From Lonepinella koalarum (GTDB lineage: Bacteria; Pseudomonadota; Gammaproteobacteria; Enterobacterales; Pasteurellaceae), in the NCBI RefSeq assembly GCF_004565475.1, contig NZ_SRHX01000002.1:124001-188000 (forward strand): a DNA stretch of 64,000 bases, given 5' to 3'. Position 1 is the first letter of the stretch. Every line of letters begins with the position of its first letter. Shown piece after piece: positions 8,298 through 20,483 of the stretch. The notes under the pieces were generated by a model. That model was not told where the DNA came from. It worked only from the letters and a program-made list of their open reading frames with translations, and did not search any database. The translations under genes were made by a program, and so were the position numbers.

Positions 8298-9659
8298 TTA
8301 TAAAGAATAGACAAAAATTACCAAAATCAACACGGGAATCACATATTTTACATAATTAAACCAAATCGCAGTGAACTTCTCGCCAGCATTTAATTCTTGT
8401 TTAGCTTCATCTTTTAACACAAATCCAACGAATACGGCACAACCAAGAGCGGTTAAAATAAACAGAATATTGCCACTAATGTAATCAAAGGCATCAAAAA
8501 TACTGCGCCCGATAATGGTTACATTTTGCCATTCATTATCACCTAATACGGAAGGAATATTACCTAATAGAAAAATACCGCCTAATACTAAAGCAATTGA
8601 TACTTTACGACCTAAGCGAGTTTTTTCTTGTACAGCGGTAATCAGCACTTCATAAATGGTTAATGAAGTGGTTAATGCCGCAATGATCAATAAACTAAAG
8701 AAAATCACCGCGAAAATTGAACCTTGCCACATATGTGAAAATACGATCGGCAAACTTTGGAATACCAAGGTTGGTCCTGAATTTGGAGGTACATTAAAAG
8801 TAAATAAGGATGGGAAAATCATAAATCCAGCAGCAAGCGCAATCAATGTGTTCATCACGGCGGTAATTGATGCCGTTTTGACTAGGTTTTCTTTTTTATC
8901 TAAATAGCTTGATAGCGTAATCAGTACACCAAAACCAAGACTTAATGCAAAGAAAACTTGTCCCAACACAAAGACAAATAACTCTTTGGTGATTTTGGAA
9001 AAATCAGGGATCAAATAGAATTCAATACCTTGTACTGCACCCGGTAAAGTAACATTTCGTACAATCATCACTAACAAGAAAATAAAGAGTAACGGCATTA
9101 AGAATTTTACCGAACGTTCAATACCATCCATAATACCCTTTGCCAAAATAACGTAGTTTGCTAATACAAACAGTGCGGTATAAGCTAAAATCGTTAATGG
9201 GCTGTTATGAATATAAGTAGTAAAGAAACTTGATGTGGTTTCAGGACTTACAGGCGCAGATAAATCCAGTGTACCGCTAATAATGCTACCAATATAAGTT
9301 AGCACCCAGCCACCTAGTACCATATAATAAGCTAAGATACCAAATGCCCCAAGCAATCCCATGTAACCTAAAATTTTCCATGCCGGATGAATTTTTTTAC
9401 CATTTGCTGTCCCACTAAAAGCATCAATCGCATTTTTGTGCATGCGACGACCGATCACATTTTCTACTAAAATCATCGGAATACCAATTACAATCATGGC
9501 AATGCAAAACAACATCACATAAGCACCGCCCCCATTTTCCCCGACTAAATAGGGAAAACGCCAAGTTGCACCAAATCCAACAGTTGCACCTGCTACCGTC
9601 AGAACATAGGTTAAACGACTTGACCACGTTTGGCGTTTTTCTGTTCCATTCACTGACAT
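8298..9659 (-). CDS. neurotransmitter:sodium symporter (NSS/SNF) family amino-acid transporter
   Basis: 453 aa from ATG 9659, which follows AGAGGA; a longer frame to 9683 has no RBS. There are about 11-12 hydrophobic segments. TM1 carries the LeuT-type Na+/substrate motif VGFGATWRFPYLVGENGGGAY, and TM6/TM8 regions are recognisable (LGQVFFALSLGFGVLITLSSY). It is probably a Na+-coupled amino-acid importer in the inner membrane. It lies 79 bp downstream of alanine dehydrogenase in the same direction, so L-alanine is the likeliest substrate by context. The specificity is inferred. Confidence 0.87.
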   Translation of the reverse strand: MSVNGTEKRQTWSSRLTYVLTVAGATVGFGATWRFPYLVGENGGGAYVMLFCIAMIVIGIPMILVENVIGRRMHKNAIDAFSGTANGKKIHPAWKILGYMGLLGAFGILAYYMVLGGWVLTYIGSIISGTLDLSAPVSPETTSSFFTTYIHNSPLTILAYTALFVLANYVILAKGIMDGIERSVKFLMPLLFIFLLVMIVRNVTLPGAVQGIEFYLIPDFSKITKELFVFVLGQVFFALSLGFGVLITLSSYLDKKENLVKTASITAVMNTLIALAAGFMIFPSLFTFNVPPNSGPTLVFQSLPIVFSHMWQGSIFAVIFFSLLIIAALTTSLTIYEVLITAVQEKTRLGRKVSIALVLGGIFLLGNIPSVLGDNEWQNVTIIGRSIFDAFDYISGNILFILTALGCAVFVGFVLKDEAKQELNAGEKFTAIWFNYVKYVIPVLILVIFVYSL

Positions 9660-9714
9660 AAGATTCCTCTTTCTTATCCACAAAACACACTCTCCGCTAT
9701 CTCAAAATAACGGA

Positions 9715-9723
9715 AAGTGCGGT
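9715..9723 (+). repeat. DNA uptake sequence in the ald-transporter gap
   Basis: AAGTGCGGT, one of more than two dozen copies in the window. Others lie for example near 2290, 4325, 11917, 18206, 22490, 37205, 44771, 49180, 51855, 52782, 58758, 61398 and 63382. None was found between about 22.5 and 37.2 kb. Confidence 0.9.
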
Positions 9724-9738
9724 TAAAATTTAATAAAA

Positions 9739-10851
9739 TTAATGGGTTAATGCAGTTTTAGGCTCCATATATTCAATATCTAAAGCATCTGCCACACCTT
9801 TGAACGTACAATGACCTGCGTAAGTATTTAATCCTTGTAATAACGCAGGATCGGCAAGACAGGCTTTTGTTACGCCTAATTTTGCGATGTCTAGTCCATA
9901 TTGTAAGGTGGAATCGGTTAACCCTAGGGTAGAAGTTCTTGCCACACAACCCGGCATATTCGCTACACAATAATGAATGATACCTTCCACCTCATAAATC
10001 GGATCAACATGAGTAGTGGCTTTTGATGTTTCAAAACAACCACCTTGGTCGATAGCTACATCCACGAGTATTGAACCTTTTTTCATGAGTTTTAGATCTT
10101 CACGGGTTAATAAGTGCGGTGTTTTTGCTCCGGGGATTAATACCGCGCCAATCACCACATCCGCATCAGGTAGCAAGTGGAGAATATTACCACGAGAACT
10201 GGTTAATGTTTTAATTTTCATAGCAAAAATTTGATCAATGTAGGCTAAACGAGCAGCATTTATATCTAAAATGGTTACATCTGCACCAATTCCCATGGCA
10301 ATTTGTGCAGCATTCAAACCAACCACTCCTCCTCCTAAGATCACCACTTTCGCTTTGGGGGTACCGGCCGTACCACTTAATAAGACACCTTTACCACCAA
10401 AGGTTTTTTGAATATATTTTGCTGCTTCTAATGTTGCTAAGCGACCAGCAATAGAACTCATCGGCGCCAAACAAGGTAAGCCGGTTGGCGTTTTGATGGT
10501 TTCATAGGCAATGGCTTGAATTTTTTTCGCTAACAGCATTTCAGTAAGTGGTTTATCAGCGGCAAGATGAAGATAAGTATAGAGAATTTGATTTTCACGG
10601 AAATAATGGTATTCGCTTTCAATAGGTTCTTTGACCTTAATAATCATTTCACTTTTGGCAAATAAAGTAGCTTTATCTGTTAATGTGGCACCGGCAGCTT
10701 GATACTCTGCATCACTAAAACCAATTTCAGTTCCAGCATCATGTTCAATATAAACCGTATGACCAGCTTCCACATAAGCCAACACATTTGCCGGGGTTAA
10801 ACCAACACGATATTCTTGAACTTTAACTTCTTTTGGACAACCTATAATCAT
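9739..10851 (-). CDS. ald: alanine dehydrogenase
   Basis: 370 aa from ATG 10851, which follows GAGGAAATT; the frame extends to 10917 without an RBS. NAD-dependent reversible deamination of L-alanine to pyruvate and ammonia. N-terminal catalytic block MIIGCPKEVKVQEYRVGLTP, with active-site regions HDAGTEIGFSD and KVKEP. The Rossmann motif is VVILGGGVVGLNAAQIAMGIGADVTILD, and DVAIDQGGCFETS follows. Length matches the family (~371). First gene of an operon with the NSS transporter, suggesting alanine uptake and catabolism as carbon or nitrogen source. Confidence 0.95.
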   Translation of the reverse strand: MIIGCPKEVKVQEYRVGLTPANVLAYVEAGHTVYIEHDAGTEIGFSDAEYQAAGATLTDKATLFAKSEMIIKVKEPIESEYHYFRENQILYTYLHLAADKPLTEMLLAKKIQAIAYETIKTPTGLPCLAPMSSIAGRLATLEAAKYIQKTFGGKGVLLSGTAGTPKAKVVILGGGVVGLNAAQIAMGIGADVTILDINAARLAYIDQIFAMKIKTLTSSRGNILHLLPDADVVIGAVLIPGAKTPHLLTREDLKLMKKGSILVDVAIDQGGCFETSKATTHVDPIYEVEGIIHYCVANMPGCVARTSTLGLTDSTLQYGLDIAKLGVTKACLADPALLQGLNTYAGHCTFKGVADALDIEYMEPKTALTH

Positions 10852-10926
10852 AATTTCCTCCTGAAAGGGATGTGAATAATAAAGATAAGATGTGAGGATG
10901 TAATCATTAATTAACATCTAAATAAT

Positions 10927-10969
10927 ATTATACATGGTCGGAAAGGAAATTAATATGAACTTGATCACA
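10927..10969 (-). promoter_or_regulatory. ald promoter with class II CRP-like site
   Basis: On the minus strand a perfect TATAAT lies at 10932-10927. A CRP-like site at 10954-10969 (TGTGA-N6-TCATA, 9 of 10 consensus positions) is centred ~41.5 bp before the predicted start near 10920. That is the classic class II activator spacing. Confidence 0.65.
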
Positions 10970-11041
10970 AATTATGAGATTAATCACTATTTGTTAAGAT
11001 AAAGTTAAGATATTGTATTGAATCCTAGCTATTTCTTAATA

Positions 11042-11710
11042 TTAAATTCTTCTACGGCGACGGTGAAAATTCTTACTTGCAGTGTTTTTGCTTTTTGGGG
11101 GAGAAACACTTATTGTGGAAAGTTCAAGCCGTCTCACTCGGCGGAAATGGCTTAAAAAGTAATGTACAGAACTAGCTAAAATAACCCCTGCTAAAAAGAT
11201 AATTAACAATTCTCCATAGAGTTGATGAAAAATCTGATTGATTTTGCTTTGTGTAGTTTGTCCATACTTGGCATCAAACGTGACGCGTAAAAAGCCTTCC
11301 AGTCCATTTGCGGAATAAATGGGTTCCACAATTTGCTGCGTGACCATCTCATTATTTTTTACTGGATCTAGCTGTTGTTGCCAGTTTAAGTGATTGCTAC
11401 TTTGGGCTAATAGTTGACCATTACTTGCATATAAAGAAGCATCGAGTATAAAACTTTCTTTGGTCAGATTATCTAAATTTTCATTAAATTTTTCGGTTTT
11501 AGCATTATTCACCAATAGAGTAGAAAGGAAATTAGTTTGTTGTTGCACCAATAAATGAGACAAATTTGCCACTTGGTTTATGCTGGCTAATTGTGATCCG
11601 ATTTGGAATTGTTTAACACCAAATAAAATTACTCCAACCACAGCTAAACAAAGTCCGCAGATGATCAATATCATACTGAATTTTACTAATTTTTCTTTGA
11701 TTATTTGCAA
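11042..11710 (-). CDS. smp: Smp/YtjB-family membrane protein
   Basis: 222 aa. One hydrophobic helix near the N-terminus (ILIICGLCLAVVGVILFGV), a periplasmic region of ~120 residues containing ILDASLYASNGQLLAQS and QQIVEPIYSANGLEGFLRV, then a second helix near residue 175. The basic tail ends RRRRRI. Architecture and the divergent position next to serB match Smp (YtjB/AhpA) of enteric bacteria, whose function is poorly defined. The Arg-rich tail is longer on the cytoplasmic side than I would expect. It may share the short 70-bp promoter region with serB. Confidence 0.75.
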   Translation of the reverse strand: MQIIKEKLVKFSMILIICGLCLAVVGVILFGVKQFQIGSQLASINQVANLSHLLVQQQTNFLSTLLVNNAKTEKFNENLDNLTKESFILDASLYASNGQLLAQSSNHLNWQQQLDPVKNNEMVTQQIVEPIYSANGLEGFLRVTFDAKYGQTTQSKINQIFHQLYGELLIIFLAGVILASSVHYFLSHFRRVRRLELSTISVSPPKSKNTASKNFHRRRRRI

Positions 11711-11781
11711 GTTGTTTACCCAAATATTTTGTAAATAAGGTATGATTGTAGCACTACAATAAAAAATTAACAGGATTTCTT

Positions 11782-12726
11782 ATGCAAACTATTTTACAAA
11801 AATTTCCCCATTTTCCCACCGCACTTTTAAGCGAACAAAAAGTAGTCGAAAAAAACGGATATTCTATTTTATTTAGTTCACAATTAAATCTTGAAAAATT
11901 AATGCTGTTTCAACAAAAGTGCGGTGAAAATTTTCAGGTTTTGGATGGTTGGGAAATTGCCAACAATATAGTGCTGTTAATCCAAGGGGAATTTAATCCT
12001 GAATTTATTGCTTATGCACACGAATTACAAGTAGATGCAGCGGTGATTAATTTTCATGCGAAATTAAGCCAAGCTGGTTTGCTTGTAATGGATATGGACA
12101 GCACCGCGATTAAAATTGAGTGTATTGATGAAATTGCCAAACTAGCGGGAACTGGTGAAGAAGTGTCTGCGATCACCGCTGCCGCCATGCGAGGGGAATT
12201 AGATTTTGAACAAAGTTTACGCCGTCGGGTAGGTACTTTAAAAGGGGCAAAAGAAAGTATTTTAGGCGATGTTCGCCGGAATTTACCCTTAATGGAGGGT
12301 TTAACCCAAACTGTCAGCGAATTGCAAAAATATGGTTGGAAAATAGCCATTGCATCGGGGGGATTTACCTATTTTGCAGATTATTTGAAAGACATGCTCG
12401 GTTTAGATTATGCGGTGTCTAACCAATTTGATATTGTGGATGGAATACTGACTGGCAAAGTGAAAGGCGATATTGTACATGCACAATATAAAGCTAAGGT
12501 ATTACAGCAGTTAGCCGAGCAGTTTAATATTGATCCTAAAAATACGGTGGCGATTGGTGACGGTGCGAATGATCTCGCCATGATGAGTGTTGCCAATCTT
12601 GGTGCGGCATTCCATGCTAAACCAAAAGTACAACAACAGGCTCAAGTTGTGGTAAACTTTGCGGATTTAACAGGATTGCTGTGCTTGCTAAGTGCCAGTG
12701 ATCGAATTAACAATTTAACTAAATAG
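11782..12726 (+). CDS. serB: phosphoserine phosphatase
   Basis: 314 aa. HAD-superfamily enzyme completing serine biosynthesis. The N-terminal ~95 residues form a small regulatory-type domain. The catalytic domain has the nucleophile motif VMDMDSTAIKIECIDEIA (DxDxT), motif II IAIASGGFTYF and motif III/IV GDGANDLAMM with conserved Lys in between. An uptake sequence lies inside the N-terminal coding part on each strand (11818 and 11917). It is followed after 9 bp by yajQ, apparently cotranscribed. Confidence 0.96.
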   Translation: MQTILQKFPHFPTALLSEQKVVEKNGYSILFSSQLNLEKLMLFQQKCGENFQVLDGWEIANNIVLLIQGEFNPEFIAYAHELQVDAAVINFHAKLSQAGLLVMDMDSTAIKIECIDEIAKLAGTGEEVSAITAAAMRGELDFEQSLRRRVGTLKGAKESILGDVRRNLPLMEGLTQTVSELQKYGWKIAIASGGFTYFADYLKDMLGLDYAVSNQFDIVDGILTGKVKGDIVHAQYKAKVLQQLAEQFNIDPKNTVAIGDGANDLAMMSVANLGAAFHAKPKVQQQAQVVVNFADLTGLLCLLSASDRINNLTK

Positions 12727-12735
12727 GAGAACAAA

Positions 12736-13227
12736 ATGCCATCATTTGATATTGTATCTGAACTCACCATGCACGAAGTGCGTAATGCGGTGGAAAACGC
12801 CAACCGAGTATTAAGCTCACGTTATGATTTTCGTGGCGTAGAAGCGGTGATTGAACTGAACGAAAAAAATGAAAGCATAAAAATCACTTCTGAATCAGAT
12901 TTCCAATTAGAACAACTGTTAGAAATTTTAATCGGCTCTTGTATTAAACGTGATATTGATAGCACATCTTTAGATGTTCCGTCCGAAAGCGAACATCACG
13001 GCAAATTGTATTCCAAAGAAATCAAATTAAAACAAGGGATTGAAACCGACATGGCGAAAAAGCTGGTTAAATTGATTAAAGACAGCAAAATCAAAGTACA
13101 AACCCAAATTCAAGGGGAACAAGTGCGTGTGACGGGCAAATCTCGTGATGATTTACAAGCTGCAATTCAATTAGTTAAAGGTGCGGAATTGGGGCAGCCA
13201 TTCCAATTTAATAATTTCCGTGATTAA
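12736..13227 (+). CDS. yajQ: YajQ-family nucleotide-binding protein
   Basis: 163 aa, the normal length. Opens with [23 protein letters not shown] and has the two-lobed YajQ fold ([14 protein letters not shown]... and [25 protein letters not shown]). Members bind cyclic di-GMP in Xanthomonas and nucleic acids or nucleotides elsewhere. The role in Pasteurellaceae is not settled. RBS TAGGAGA lies 5 nt upstream. Confidence 0.93.
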   Translation: MPSFDIVSELTMHEVRNAVENANRVLSSRYDFRGVEAVIELNEKNESIKITSESDFQLEQLLEILIGSCIKRDIDSTSLDVPSESEHHGKLYSKEIKLKQGIETDMAKKLVKLIKDSKIKVQTQIQGEQVRVTGKSRDDLQAAIQLVKGAELGQPFQFNNFRD

Positions 13228-13244
13228 CCTATGCTAAAAACGGC

Positions 13245-13270
13245 AAAGTGCGGTAAAAAACTGCACTTTT
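13245..13270 (+). terminator. uptake-sequence-derived terminator after yajQ
   Basis: AAAGTGC (start of an AAAGTGCGGT uptake sequence) pairs with GCACTTT across an 11-nt loop and runs into TTTT. Confidence 0.7.
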
Positions 13271-13290
13271 GTACTATTTCAATAAAATTT

Positions 13291-13306
13291 TGTGATCATG
13301 ATCACA
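13291..13306 (+). promoter_or_regulatory. CRP site of the bgl operon
   Basis: TGTGATCATGATCACA matches both CRP half-sites perfectly. A promoter follows: TTTACA 13324-13329, 18-bp spacer, TATACT 13348-13353. The site centre lies ~61.5 bp before the predicted start, class I geometry. Catabolite activation of beta-glucoside use is therefore expected. Confidence 0.88.
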
Positions 13307-13370
13307 TTTTTATAAATTGTTTCTTTACAATTTATTCTTTTGCTAACTATACTAACCCACATTAGCACTT

Positions 13371-13454
13371 AGGGTGTTACGTTAATTCGGCAAGCCTAAG
13401 CAAAATGATTCTTTCCTATGAAAGTGAAAGTGTTATTTTGCTTAGGCTTTTTTA
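13371..13454 (+). promoter_or_regulatory. LicT/BglG-type antiterminator (RAT) overlapping a terminator
   Basis: A RAT-like element (GGGTGTTAC...CGGCAAGCC) at about 13372-13397 overlaps the 5' arm of a strong terminator. AAGCCTAAGCAAAAT (13392-13406) pairs with ATTTTGCTTAGGCTT (13435-13449) and a T run follows. This is the classic arrangement in which dephosphorylated LicT stabilises the RAT hairpin and prevents termination when beta-glucoside is present. The licT gene lies downstream of the operon in this window. Confidence 0.88.
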
Positions 13455-13478
13455 TTGCCTAGCAATTTTAAATTTTAA

Positions 13479-15374
<1,896 letters not shown>

Positions 15375-15420
15375 CGGCTTTTCTCTCCGTTTAAGCGTAG
15401 AGAATATAGTTTAAATTTAA

Positions 15421-15470
15421 AAAGTGCGGTGCAAAAAATAAAAAATTTTGCTAAAAATCACCGCACTTTT
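15421..15470 (+). repeat. inverted uptake-sequence hairpin inside the bgl operon
   Basis: Two uptake sequences face each other (AAAGTGCGGTG 15421-15431 and CACCGCACTTT 15459-15469). An inner GCAAAA/TTTTGC pairing extends the stem. It ends in TTTT and is followed at once by the RBS GAGGAG of the next gene. It may terminate part of the transcripts after bglF or set an mRNA end. Confidence 0.75.
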
Positions 15471-15485
15471 GAGGAGAAATTCACA

Positions 15486-16958
15486 ATGAAAAAATTATTG
15501 ATGTTAACTTTCGCTGCTACTGCCTTGTTAAGCGGATGCCAAGCAGTCAATCCGCCTTATTCTCAACAAGCTAAAACGACGATTTTGGTGCAAGGGCAAG
15601 AGGGTGGACCGAATGTGCCGAAAGTGATTATTGCATTAAACGATGAAGTAACGAGTCTTGACAACCAGCATATCAGCATTACTACCGCAGGCGTGCAACG
15701 TGAGCTGAAAAATGCTTATATTTCAGATGCTCAAGGTAATCCGCAAGCTAAATCAAGGTTCATCACGTTGGAGCTAACCGTGCCTTATCAAGACCATAGC
15801 TATGTGGCATCGCCGTTTGTTTATAATATACAAAAATTTATGAATGAATGGGCGACAGAGTATCGGGTTCAAACCGCTATTCAGTCATTGACGATTAATG
15901 GTAAAAATTATTCCTTAAATCTCGATCAAGATGCAATCAACAACCGCCTTGTGCCAGACACCGCATTGTTTAACGTGCGCAGTGCGTTTTCGGGCAATTA
16001 TCGAAATCCATACAATCGGAAAATTGAAAAATTAACCCTACAAACTGCCGCTTTTGAACCTGAGAATTTAAAACAAGGTGAAAAGAATCCGTTGATTATT
16101 TGGTTACACGGACAAGGCGAGGGCGGCACCGATCCTGATATTGCGATTTTAGGTAATGAAGCCTCAGCCTTAGCCAAATCACCGATTCAGCATTATTTCC
16201 ATGCGGGTAAACAAACTGGTGCTTATGTGTTGGTCGTGCAAACGCCAACCTATTGGATGGATGAGGGGGACGGCAAAAATGGCGGTGGAGCGAACCCATC
16301 TCGTTATACGCAAATTTTAATGGATACCATTAAAGCCTATGTAAAATCCAATCCTGATGTAGATAGTCGCCGTATTTATTTAGGCGGTGATTCCAACGGT
16401 GGCTATATGACGGTGAATATGCTGGTTAATTATCCGCGCTATTTTGCTGCGGCTTATCCAATTTGTGAGGCTTACGCTTATTTCCAACATAAAAAAGATA
16501 ATCAAGGGCAATATGTCACCCAACAAGGCACGGGTACGGAAGCCTTTGTAACAACCGATAGCCGTTGGTTTAGCACCGCAAAAGCCAATAAAATTAAACA
16601 TATACCCATTTGGTTTGTGGCATCAAACGATGATCCTGTCGTGAATCCGCACAAATATTCGCAACCGACCTATCAAGCCTTACTCAAAGCAGGTGCAAAA
16701 AATGTGTGGTTTTCCTATTTTGAAACGGTGCAAGGTACAGATACTCCAAATACCCGATATTCTGGGCATTTTTCGTGGATTTATGTGCTAAATGATCAAG
16801 TGGGTGGCGTACAAAACCCCACCAAGATTTTATCCGCAACAGCACCAAATTATGGCTTTGAACCAAGTAACGCCAACTTTGGCGGTAACTTCCAAGCTAA
16901 ATTTAATGGAAAAAGCTATTCCAATTTATTTACTTGGTTGAATGATCAACGAAAATAA
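15486..16958 (+). CDS. alpha/beta-hydrolase (esterase-like) lipoprotein
   Basis: 490 aa from ATG 15486 (RBS GAGGAG). Lipoprotein signal MKKLLMLTFAATALLSGC. After ~170 residues of beta-rich N-terminal domain comes a hydrolase fold: oxyanion region IIWLHGQGEGG, nucleophile elbow YLGGDSNGGYMTV (Ser in GDSNGG), acid region WFVASNDDPVVNPH and a likely catalytic His in SGHFSWIY. This layout resembles the feruloyl/acetyl-esterase and PHB-depolymerase branch. It is predicted to be surface- or periplasm-anchored. Position between the PTS gene and two beta-glucosidases suggests it removes acyl groups from beta-glucosides before hydrolysis or import. The substrate is unknown. Confidence 0.72.
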   Translation: MKKLLMLTFAATALLSGCQAVNPPYSQQAKTTILVQGQEGGPNVPKVIIALNDEVTSLDNQHISITTAGVQRELKNAYISDAQGNPQAKSRFITLELTVPYQDHSYVASPFVYNIQKFMNEWATEYRVQTAIQSLTINGKNYSLNLDQDAINNRLVPDTALFNVRSAFSGNYRNPYNRKIEKLTLQTAAFEPENLKQGEKNPLIIWLHGQGEGGTDPDIAILGNEASALAKSPIQHYFHAGKQTGAYVLVVQTPTYWMDEGDGKNGGGANPSRYTQILMDTIKAYVKSNPDVDSRRIYLGGDSNGGYMTVNMLVNYPRYFAAAYPICEAYAYFQHKKDNQGQYVTQQGTGTEAFVTTDSRWFSTAKANKIKHIPIWFVASNDDPVVNPHKYSQPTYQALLKAGAKNVWFSYFETVQGTDTPNTRYSGHFSWIYVLNDQVGGVQNPTKILSATAPNYGFEPSNANFGGNFQAKFNGKSYSNLFTWLNDQRK

Positions 16959-16968
16959 GGAGAAAAGC

Positions 16969-18912
16969 ATGAAAACTATTTTCAAATTATTACCTGTAGC
17001 AACCTTAGTGCTTGCTGCTTGTGTCAGTCAATCCGTACAACAACCAGAGTTGGGGGCAAAAATTTTACCCATTCTTGAGCTAAACGGCTTACGTTTTAAA
17101 GATTTCAACCGAAACGGTAAATTAGAACCTTTTGAAGACTGGCGAAATAGCCCTGAGCAACGAGCCAAAGATTTAACTACCCGTCTTTCCATTGAGCAGA
17201 AAGTGGGATTGATGTTTCATTCTACTTTGCCAAATAAAAAGGATTCGACTACTGAATATGATTTAGTTGAGCTAAAAAATTTGGTGCAAACTAAACATGT
17301 CAACCATTTGATCACACGCCTTGCCACTACGCCAGCCAACTTCGCTGAACAAAATAATCTGGCTCAACAAGTGGCGGAGCAAACTGAATTTGCGATTCCG
17401 CTTTCGGTCAGTTCCGATCCGCGTCATCATTTCTTGCGTGTAGCAGGTACACCAGTTAACGAGGGTTTTTCTAAATGGCCAGAAACCTTAGGTTTTGCCG
17501 CCTTAAATGATCCACAGTTGACGCAACAATTCGGGCAAATTGCTGGCAAAGAATATCGTGCGGTAGGGATTCAAGTAGCTCTTTCTCCGCAAGCGGATCT
17601 TGCGACTGAACCCCGTTGGTCGAGAGTGACTTCTACTTTTGGTTCTAATCCTGACGTAGTGAGCCAACAGGTCGGTGCATATATTGAAGGCTTTCAACAA
17701 GGCAATCAAGGGGTAAATCCACAGAGTGTGGCAACCATTGTGAAACACTGGGTGGGCTATGGAGCCGAGCCGAACGGTTATGACGGACATAATTATTACG
17801 GACGTAACGCCCAACATACAGCAGACAGTTTCGCTTTGCATGTCAAAGCCTTTGACGGAGCATTTATTGCCAGCACCGCTGGCGTGATGCCAACCTATCC
17901 GATTTTGAATGGTGCAACAGTCAATGGTCAACCGTTGGAAAAAGTGGGGGCGGGTTATAGCAAACAATTACTCACGGATTTGTTACGTAATGAAAAAAGC
18001 TTTAAAGGCATTATTTTGTCCGATTGGGGTATTACTCGTGATTGTACCAGCCAATGTACCAACCCGACTAAGGCTAATCCACAAACCTTAAAGCAAGTGG
18101 CAATGCCTTGGGGCGTGGAAAATTTAACGGTGCAACAACGCTATGTGAAAGCACTCAATGCAGGATTGGATCAATTTGGCGGCACGGATAACGTTGAACC
18201 GTTACAAAGTGCGGTGAAAAATGGCGAGATTTCTGAACAACGCCTTGCTCAATCGGTACAGCGGATTCTTGAACAAAAATTTGCACTAGGTTTATTTGAA
18301 AATCCTTATGTTGATGTCACCGCAACGGCAACAGTGTTTAATAATGCTGAAACTAAAGCCTTGGCTCATCAGGCTCAACAACAAGCCCAAGTATTATTGG
18401 AAAATAATGGCTTAATGCCTGTGCAAAGTGGCAAAAAAGTCTATTTGCATAATGTGGATGCAATGATTGCCAAACAATATGGTTTTACCGTAGTGAAAAA
18501 ACGTTCACAGGCGGATTTTGCCATTGTTCGACTTGAAACGCCGTTTGAATATCCGCATAGTCAATATTTCTTTGGCAATTTGCAACATGAGGGACGGCTT
18601 AATTTTTTAGCTTCCGATAAAGATTATCAAGTAGTGCAAAGTCTTGCCAAAACTCATGTACCGACCATTGTTTCGGTATATATGGACAGACCAGCAATTT
18701 TAACCAATATTAAGGATAAAGCCGCTGTACTGATGGTAAATTTCGGCGCGGATGATAATGCTTTATTTGATGTTGTCACAGGCAAAGCTAAAGCTCAAGG
18801 CAAATTGCCGTTTGAATTGCCACGTTCAATGCAGGCAGTGGAAAAACAACATCCTGCTTTGCCAGATGATAGTGAAAATCCGCTTTATCCTTATGGCTAC
18901 AGTTTCAATTAA
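16969..18912 (+). CDS. GH3-family beta-glucosidase lipoprotein
   Basis: 647 aa from ATG 16969 (RBS AAGGAG). Lipoprotein signal ends LVLAAC. N-terminal (alpha/beta)8 domain from RAKDLTTRLSIEQKVGLMFHS; substrate-pocket motifs VKHWVGYGAEPNGYDGHNYYG; nucleophile Asp in FKGIILSDWGIT. The C-terminal alpha/beta-sandwich domain starts near residue 470 (QVLLENNGLMPV). Secreted GH3 enzymes remove non-reducing beta-glucose or other sugars. It is cotranscribed with the esterase and the GH1 enzyme. A lipid-anchored GH3 working outside the cytoplasm alongside a PTS is an uncommon design for this family of bacteria. Confidence 0.88.
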   Translation: MKTIFKLLPVATLVLAACVSQSVQQPELGAKILPILELNGLRFKDFNRNGKLEPFEDWRNSPEQRAKDLTTRLSIEQKVGLMFHSTLPNKKDSTTEYDLVELKNLVQTKHVNHLITRLATTPANFAEQNNLAQQVAEQTEFAIPLSVSSDPRHHFLRVAGTPVNEGFSKWPETLGFAALNDPQLTQQFGQIAGKEYRAVGIQVALSPQADLATEPRWSRVTSTFGSNPDVVSQQVGAYIEGFQQGNQGVNPQSVATIVKHWVGYGAEPNGYDGHNYYGRNAQHTADSFALHVKAFDGAFIASTAGVMPTYPILNGATVNGQPLEKVGAGYSKQLLTDLLRNEKSFKGIILSDWGITRDCTSQCTNPTKANPQTLKQVAMPWGVENLTVQQRYVKALNAGLDQFGGTDNVEPLQSAVKNGEISEQRLAQSVQRILEQKFALGLFENPYVDVTATATVFNNAETKALAHQAQQQAQVLLENNGLMPVQSGKKVYLHNVDAMIAKQYGFTVVKKRSQADFAIVRLETPFEYPHSQYFFGNLQHEGRLNFLASDKDYQVVQSLAKTHVPTIVSVYMDRPAILTNIKDKAAVLMVNFGADDNALFDVVTGKAKAQGKLPFELPRSMQAVEKQHPALPDDSENPLYPYGYSFN

Positions 18913-20397
<1,485 letters not shown>

Positions 20398-20419
20398 CCT
20401 TAGGTCTTCACAACCTTTC

Positions 20420-20463
20420 AAGTGCGGTGAAAAAAATCAGCATTTTTTACACCGCACTTTTTT
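20420..20463. terminator. bidirectional terminator from an inverted uptake-sequence pair
   Basis: AAGTGCGGTG (20420-20429) pairs with CACCGCACTT (20450-20459), and inner A6/T6 runs extend the stem. A and T tracts on both sides serve bglA (+) and licT (-), which converge here. Confidence 0.88.
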
Positions 20464-20483
20464 GCTTTTGTGCGATAGCACTT

